Shown here: one piece after another, positions 60,402-64,000 of the stretch
How positions within the stretch are numbered: position 1 is the stretch's first letter
How the letters are laid out: the number at the start of each line of letters is the position of its first letter
Origin: Paraktedonobacter carboxidivorans
GTDB taxonomy: Bacteria; Chloroflexota; Ktedonobacteria; Ktedonobacterales; Ktedonobacteraceae
NCBI GenBank assembly: GCA_041156125.1
Contig: JBEVTI010000005.1
Span: forward strand, 62,001 to 126,000
Reading direction: 5' to 3'
Length of the DNA: 64,000 bases
Made by a program: the position numbers and the translations under genes
The notes under the pieces: generated by a model
Seen by the model: the letters and a program-made list of their open reading frames with translations, nothing else
Database searches by the model: none
What the model was told of the DNA's origin: nothing

Positions 60402-62279
60402 TTAACGCTTATGCTCGCGTAGGCCCGGCGCGCCTGCCTCTTCTTGAGAGGGGGATAACTGTTCGCTGGCAGGAAACGGTAGCTTGAGAATAACAGCCGT
60501 GCCATGCTGAGCCAGGGGACGCGGCGTAGAACGCAGCAGCAGTGTACCACCAGCCTCGCGCGCTTTAAGTTCAGCCTTAAACATACTGGTTTTCTCTGGA
60601 GCAATATTGGTAACCTCGAAGCCGCGCCCATCATCAATGATAAATAGCTCCAGATGCCCATTGGTACGTACCGCGCGTACAGTGGCATACGTCGCGCCAG
60701 CATGATTGTAGATGTTGAGTAGGGCCTGGGTGATAGTATACGAGACCGCCTCCGCGAACTTCTCCCCTTCTGAGGTCTGCTCAAGATTCTGGCCCAACGT
60801 ATCCAGCGCCCAGAGGTCGGCCTGAACTTTGAGCGGCGACTCCGGGTGTAACGCGGGCAGGTCCTCGCGTACCAGCTTCTCCAGGTGTAGCTTTAGCCCC
60901 AGGCTGCGCCGTTGATAGGAGTCTTCCACCAGCAGTTGCAAGCCGCGCAGATCATCCTCCAACTCCTCGCTAATCTTGCGTACCTTGCCCAGGGCTTCGA
61001 TCACAGGTTGCGCGAAGCTCTGCAGTGATGGATCACGTTCCAGTTCCACTTTAAGTTTGTGCTGCCAATGCCCAAGCAATGAGCGAATACGCAGAGCCTG
61101 CTGCTTCGGCTGGTCATGGATACGCTCGGAAAGCAACGAGCGCAAATGAGCATCAGCGTGCAAAAGCAGCGAAGTCGCGTGTTGAAGTTCGGCGTTAGCG
61201 CGCTGCAGATCATCAGAGGTGCGCTGCTGCTGGAGCATCGCTTTCTCTGTACGTGCCACGCTCTCTTGCAACTCTCCAATCAGGCGTAAAGAACGTACAG
61301 CGTAAAGCAGGACCAGGGGATAGATCGCGCCAAGCAAAAAGAAGATGGGCAATGGTAGCAGCGTTCTCCCGGTGAACAAAAGGGGCAAAACACCCAGACA
61401 GAAGCCCAGCCCCATGCCTCCGATCCACATGATCAACAGATCGCCCAGTTGTCTGCGGATCGCGGACCCCGCGAAAGAACGGCGCAGACCTATGCGTATC
61501 AATGAGTTCAGGCCAATCGCCAGGCTAATCAGCCCGCCAAGCACGCCATATCCCAGATTGAGCGATACTTCCAGGCGCGTAGGGACGCTGCCTCGAATGA
61601 AAAACAGACCAAGGTTAAACGCTTCAAGAGCAACCAGCGGCAGATAAGGCCAGACATCCAGCCTGTTACTCGGCCCACGCGCCGTGCCCACAACCTCTGG
61701 CCTGTACGTCAGGCTGAGATGAATAAAACCAGCCCCTAAAAGAGCGAAGGCCGGTATCCAGAGCAACTGGAGCACCGCGTCCATCGCGTACGCGCTCTGA
61801 ATATTGCCCCAATGGCTATAGAGCAAGAAGAGTATGGCCGCGGGCAACAAGGTTAAACCCTCGACAGCACCTACCCAATCGCGCGCGGTGGCCAGTAGAA
61901 TGCCTCCGATCAGCAACCAGCATAAACCTGCCAGCAGAGCCAGGCCATAATTTTGTAGCCACAAATCAAAAGTAAAGATCTCAGCAGGATATTGAACTGT
62001 ATGGCTCTGGCCATTCTCAGCCAGGGTATAGCTGATAAGTTGCCCCGCCTGGGCATGTTGATAAATGGCAGGTAAAGCCAGAGGATCTTGCCCGTTGACA
62101 CGCACAATGGTCTGGTTGGTGCTCAAGGAAGATGGCTCACCCGCGAATACTGGTTGACCAGAGAGAGTTGAGACAACAATGACCTGCCTATCTGAATCAA
62201 TACCCCAGATGAAGCCACCAAAAGTATGTCCCACTTCGTGCAAGAGGCGCAACTGTCCTACCAGACTGATGGCTAGCAA
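60402..62279 (-). CDS. ComP-like membrane sensor histidine kinase
   Basis: A 625-residue kinase. After a partial first helix, residues ~25-95 form a PDZ-like extracytoplasmic domain (GFIWGIDSDRQVIVVSTLSG, NQTIVRVNGQDPL). Seven or so transmembrane helices follow (about 110-340), then a coiled coil, the dimer helix with H388 in ERIHDQPKQQALR, and a short ATPase domain (TQALLNIYNHAGATYATV; FIIDDGRGF; GTAVILKLPF). This matches ComP-type quorum or stress sensors. The frame stays open upstream to about 62466 and encodes LIFYLLISLILLAIS, which would complete helix 1, yet has no ATG or GTG. The true start is uncertain (TTG at 62279 as given). Confidence 0.82.
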   Translation of the reverse strand: MLAISLVGQLRLLHEVGHTFGGFIWGIDSDRQVIVVSTLSGQPVFAGEPSSLSTNQTIVRVNGQDPLALPAIYQHAQAGQLISYTLAENGQSHTVQYPAEIFTFDLWLQNYGLALLAGLCWLLIGGILLATARDWVGAVEGLTLLPAAILFLLYSHWGNIQSAYAMDAVLQLLWIPAFALLGAGFIHLSLTYRPEVVGTARGPSNRLDVWPYLPLVALEAFNLGLFFIRGSVPTRLEVSLNLGYGVLGGLISLAIGLNSLIRIGLRRSFAGSAIRRQLGDLLIMWIGGMGLGFCLGVLPLLFTGRTLLPLPIFFLLGAIYPLVLLYAVRSLRLIGELQESVARTEKAMLQQQRTSDDLQRANAELQHATSLLLHADAHLRSLLSERIHDQPKQQALRIRSLLGHWQHKLKVELERDPSLQSFAQPVIEALGKVRKISEELEDDLRGLQLLVEDSYQRRSLGLKLHLEKLVREDLPALHPESPLKVQADLWALDTLGQNLEQTSEGEKFAEAVSYTITQALLNIYNHAGATYATVRAVRTNGHLELFIIDDGRGFEVTNIAPEKTSMFKAELKAREAGGTLLLRSTPRPLAQHGTAVILKLPFPASEQLSPSQEEAGAPGLREHKR

Positions 62280-62593
62280 AATCAGGCTTATCAGCAGATA
62301 AAAAATGAGCAGGCGGATTTTGAGCTTTTTCCACCAGATATGGCTTGTCTTGCTTGTGGATGAAATAGGGATCTGCGAGCGATGTAAAACCGTCTCGTCC
62401 TTTCTTAGAACACATCTGGGATTGCCGCAACTGGAAGTTTTTGCGGCGTAGTCGCAGCTCCTGCGGAATCATTGGGGCCGAGGAAGACGACTGCCATTTT
62501 TATTCTACCTTATAGCTAACTCAGGAGCAATACCTATCCCTCACTCTACCAGCGCACCGTAAAAGTCGTCATTACCTGTCTGAAACAAAATTC

Positions 62594-62638
62594 GCCTGTT
62601 CTGCCAGAAAAATACCAACACTTTTTGACAGAACAGGC
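62594..62638 (-). terminator. Terminator of the proline-rich gene
   Basis: 13-bp arms (62594-62606, 62626-62638) with one mismatch, followed on the minus strand by GAATTTTGTTTC, a good U-tract. It lies 22 bp past the stop of the minus-strand gene. Confidence 0.75.
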
Positions 62639-62660
62639 ATAGTTGCCAGCAAGATGGTCG

Positions 62661-63998
62661 CTACGTTAACTGCCAGACTTTGATATCATTGTAGGTATCA
62701 ACAGTTCTACCGGTGCTGTCAGCGCTGGCGACAAAACCAATCTGACCAGTCGTATAGCTACCATCAGTGTATTGGAAAATGGGATTCTGCGTGTTATTAA
62801 CATAAACAGAGATTTGCTCTCCCCTCGCGACAATGCCAAGCGTGTTGACAATGCCAAAACCAGGTGTAAAGCCGCTGGCCTGCCCTTCTTTCAAGACGCG
62901 CAAGTTGTGACCATTGCCATTATTCTGCACGGCAAAGAGATACGCTCCCTGGCTATCGACGACGAAGATATAATACTGAGCTGCGCTCTCATTGCCGCGG
63001 AAAAAGACGCCCTCTAACGCGCTGGGACCACCCAGTTGAATGCTCATCTGCACCTGGAGAGTAAAGTTAGCAAAATTCGTATTTTGCGCCCCGCAGGTCA
63101 CATAGCTCGTTGGCTGAGGGTCACGCGCATTGTAACTGCCATTAATGAAGAAGCAATTCGTCCCGCTCTCCCAGCCATATTGCGCCATATGACTATTATC
63201 GCTGAGTTGATCGTTGAGCACAAGATTATTGCTGAAAGGAAACGTGGAGGCCATAGTCGTGGCACTGGCAGCCGTAGTCGCCTGTGCATTGATGGTCGCC
63301 TGCGCCCTGGCGGTGGAGCGAGCATGAGCTTGAGCTGTCGCAGTAGCTGCAGTATGGATAGTAGCCTGGTTGTTGTTATAAGCTACCACACCAAATATAG
63401 AAGCAGCTATAAGCAGCAACAATATAACTGCTACAAGCACCAATGTTCTGTTCGTGACTCTCTTCTTCGGCTGCTGCGCTGGCGGCATAGGCGAGGTTGG
63501 AGGCACAGCCACACCTGGCTGCATATACATGTTATAGCCCGATAATGGACCCTGTGGGGCTGTAGACTGGGGTGGAAATGGAGGCATTGATGGGGGATTT
63601 GGCACCGCGTACATCGGCCCCGAATCCTGCTGCTGACCCATTGGTGCAGTTCCAAACGGCGGCAGCGACGGCTGATTTGGCACTCCGTACATTGGCCCTG
63701 ACGGCTGCTGCTGACCCATAAACGGCGGCATTCCCTGTGGATTTGGCGCCCCATACATTGGCCCTGACGGCTGCTGCTGACCCGTTGGTCCAGTTCCAAA
63801 CGGCGGCAGCGACGGCTGATTTGGCACCCCATAGTTCGGTGGCTGCGTCATCCCCCCCATCTCGGCAAATGGACCCATCCTCTGTGGCGGTGGATAATAA
63901 GGGCCACCGGGCATCTGTGGTTGCGAAGGAGGATTGCTGTATGGTCTATTGGGGGTGTTGGGATCAAGTCCCGGTTGCTGATAGGGCATCTCCGGCAA
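62661..63998 (-). CDS. Proline-rich repeat, single-pass anchored lectin-fold protein
   Basis: A protein of at least 445 residues; the start may lie beyond the window (the first listed codon is a TTG, with an ATG at 63989). Residues ~1-180 are Pro/Gln/Gly/Met-rich with three to four copies of a GQQQPSGPMYGVPNQPSLPPF-like unit. A basic PKKRVTNR leads into a transmembrane helix (LVLVAVILLLLIAASIFGVV). An Ala/Thr linker (AATATAQAHARSTARA) follows, then a ~170-residue beta domain resembling LamG/DUF1080 folds (FANFTLQVQMSIQLGG, YYIFVVDSQGAYLF, GIVARGEQISVYVNN, GQIGFVAS). Orientation suggests the lectin-like domain outside. The function is unknown. Confidence 0.75.
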   Translation of the reverse strand: MPEMPYQQPGLDPNTPNRPYSNPPSQPQMPGGPYYPPPQRMGPFAEMGGMTQPPNYGVPNQPSLPPFGTGPTGQQQPSGPMYGAPNPQGMPPFMGQQQPSGPMYGVPNQPSLPPFGTAPMGQQQDSGPMYAVPNPPSMPPFPPQSTAPQGPLSGYNMYMQPGVAVPPTSPMPPAQQPKKRVTNRTLVLVAVILLLLIAASIFGVVAYNNNQATIHTAATATAQAHARSTARAQATINAQATTAASATTMASTFPFSNNLVLNDQLSDNSHMAQYGWESGTNCFFINGSYNARDPQPTSYVTCGAQNTNFANFTLQVQMSIQLGGPSALEGVFFRGNESAAQYYIFVVDSQGAYLFAVQNNGNGHNLRVLKEGQASGFTPGFGIVNTLGIVARGEQISVYVNNTQNPIFQYTDGSYTTGQIGFVASADSTGRTVDTYNDIKVWQLT

Positions 63999-64000
63999 TG

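Noticed and set aside
1..64000. tRNA, rRNA, CRISPR arrays or phage integrase sites
   Set aside because: No cloverleaf with a GTTCRANNC arm in an intergenic region, no rRNA-like sequence and no regular spacer-repeat array was found; the one GGTTCGATT at 857 lies inside rsmG.

Overview
The window is a dense, mid-GC bacterial chromosome segment with a mixed-strand layout. It has no rRNA, tRNA or CRISPR array that I can see. The gene content points to a large-genome, soil-type member of the Chloroflexota, most likely Ktedonobacteria. Supporting content includes a DUF971 protein, DUF2236 oxygenase, DUF2630 downstream of zwf, pentapeptide repeats, several MarR and one-component regulators, ComP-like sensor kinases, TIR-caspase proteins and proline-rich anchored lectin-fold proteins. 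This placement is inferred from protein character alone; no database search was run.

Layout. 0-5.6 kb: 3' end of purA, rsmG, and an AAA+ ATPase/VWA operon. 5.9-17.5 kb: threonine aldolase, a Pro/Gln-rich membrane protein, SDR, DUF2236, a 48-residue membrane peptide, DUF971, a pentapeptide-repeat protein, fabG, a methyltransferase, an HTH-GAF regulator, a lectin-fold protein and ClpP. 17.6-25.8 kb: DUF4177-like protein, an XRE regulator with twin operators, small membrane, MOSC and SRPBCC proteins, a molybdopterin oxidoreductase, a MarR/ring-cleaving dioxygenase pair that resembles MhqR/MhqA, a PH-domain protein and a GH5 lipoprotein. 26-36.7 kb: a marR-ABC-ABC heterodimeric exporter operon, a LacI-controlled peptide/oligosaccharide ABC importer, and a truncated MFS exporter abutting an IS3-family transposase remnant. 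37-51.4 kb: dienelactone hydrolase, MarR plus metallo-hydrolase, redoxin, zwf, DUF2630, sensor kinase, HAD, GNAT, HipA-like kinase/DUF3037, Cof phosphatase, ACT protein and pgi. 51.9-57 kb: a small defence-like patch with a TIR-caspase-coiled-coil protein and a decayed ATPase/DUF4435 pair. 57-64 kb: GntR, leuA, a convergent response regulator/ComP-like kinase pair and a proline-rich anchored lectin-fold protein.

The most striking structural feature is a series of long, mostly perfect inverted repeats, with arms of 18 to 45 bp. All differ in sequence. They sit one per intergenic region, usually just after a stop codon but sometimes between divergent genes and once inside a coding region. The largest is a 90-bp perfect palindrome whose arm supplies the -35 element of the lacI promoter. 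Most lack a U-tract, so ordinary intrinsic termination does not fully explain them. Regulators in the window often have readable palindromic operators next to near-consensus sigma-70 promoters (TTGnnn-16/18-TAtnnT), so several small circuits can be read directly.
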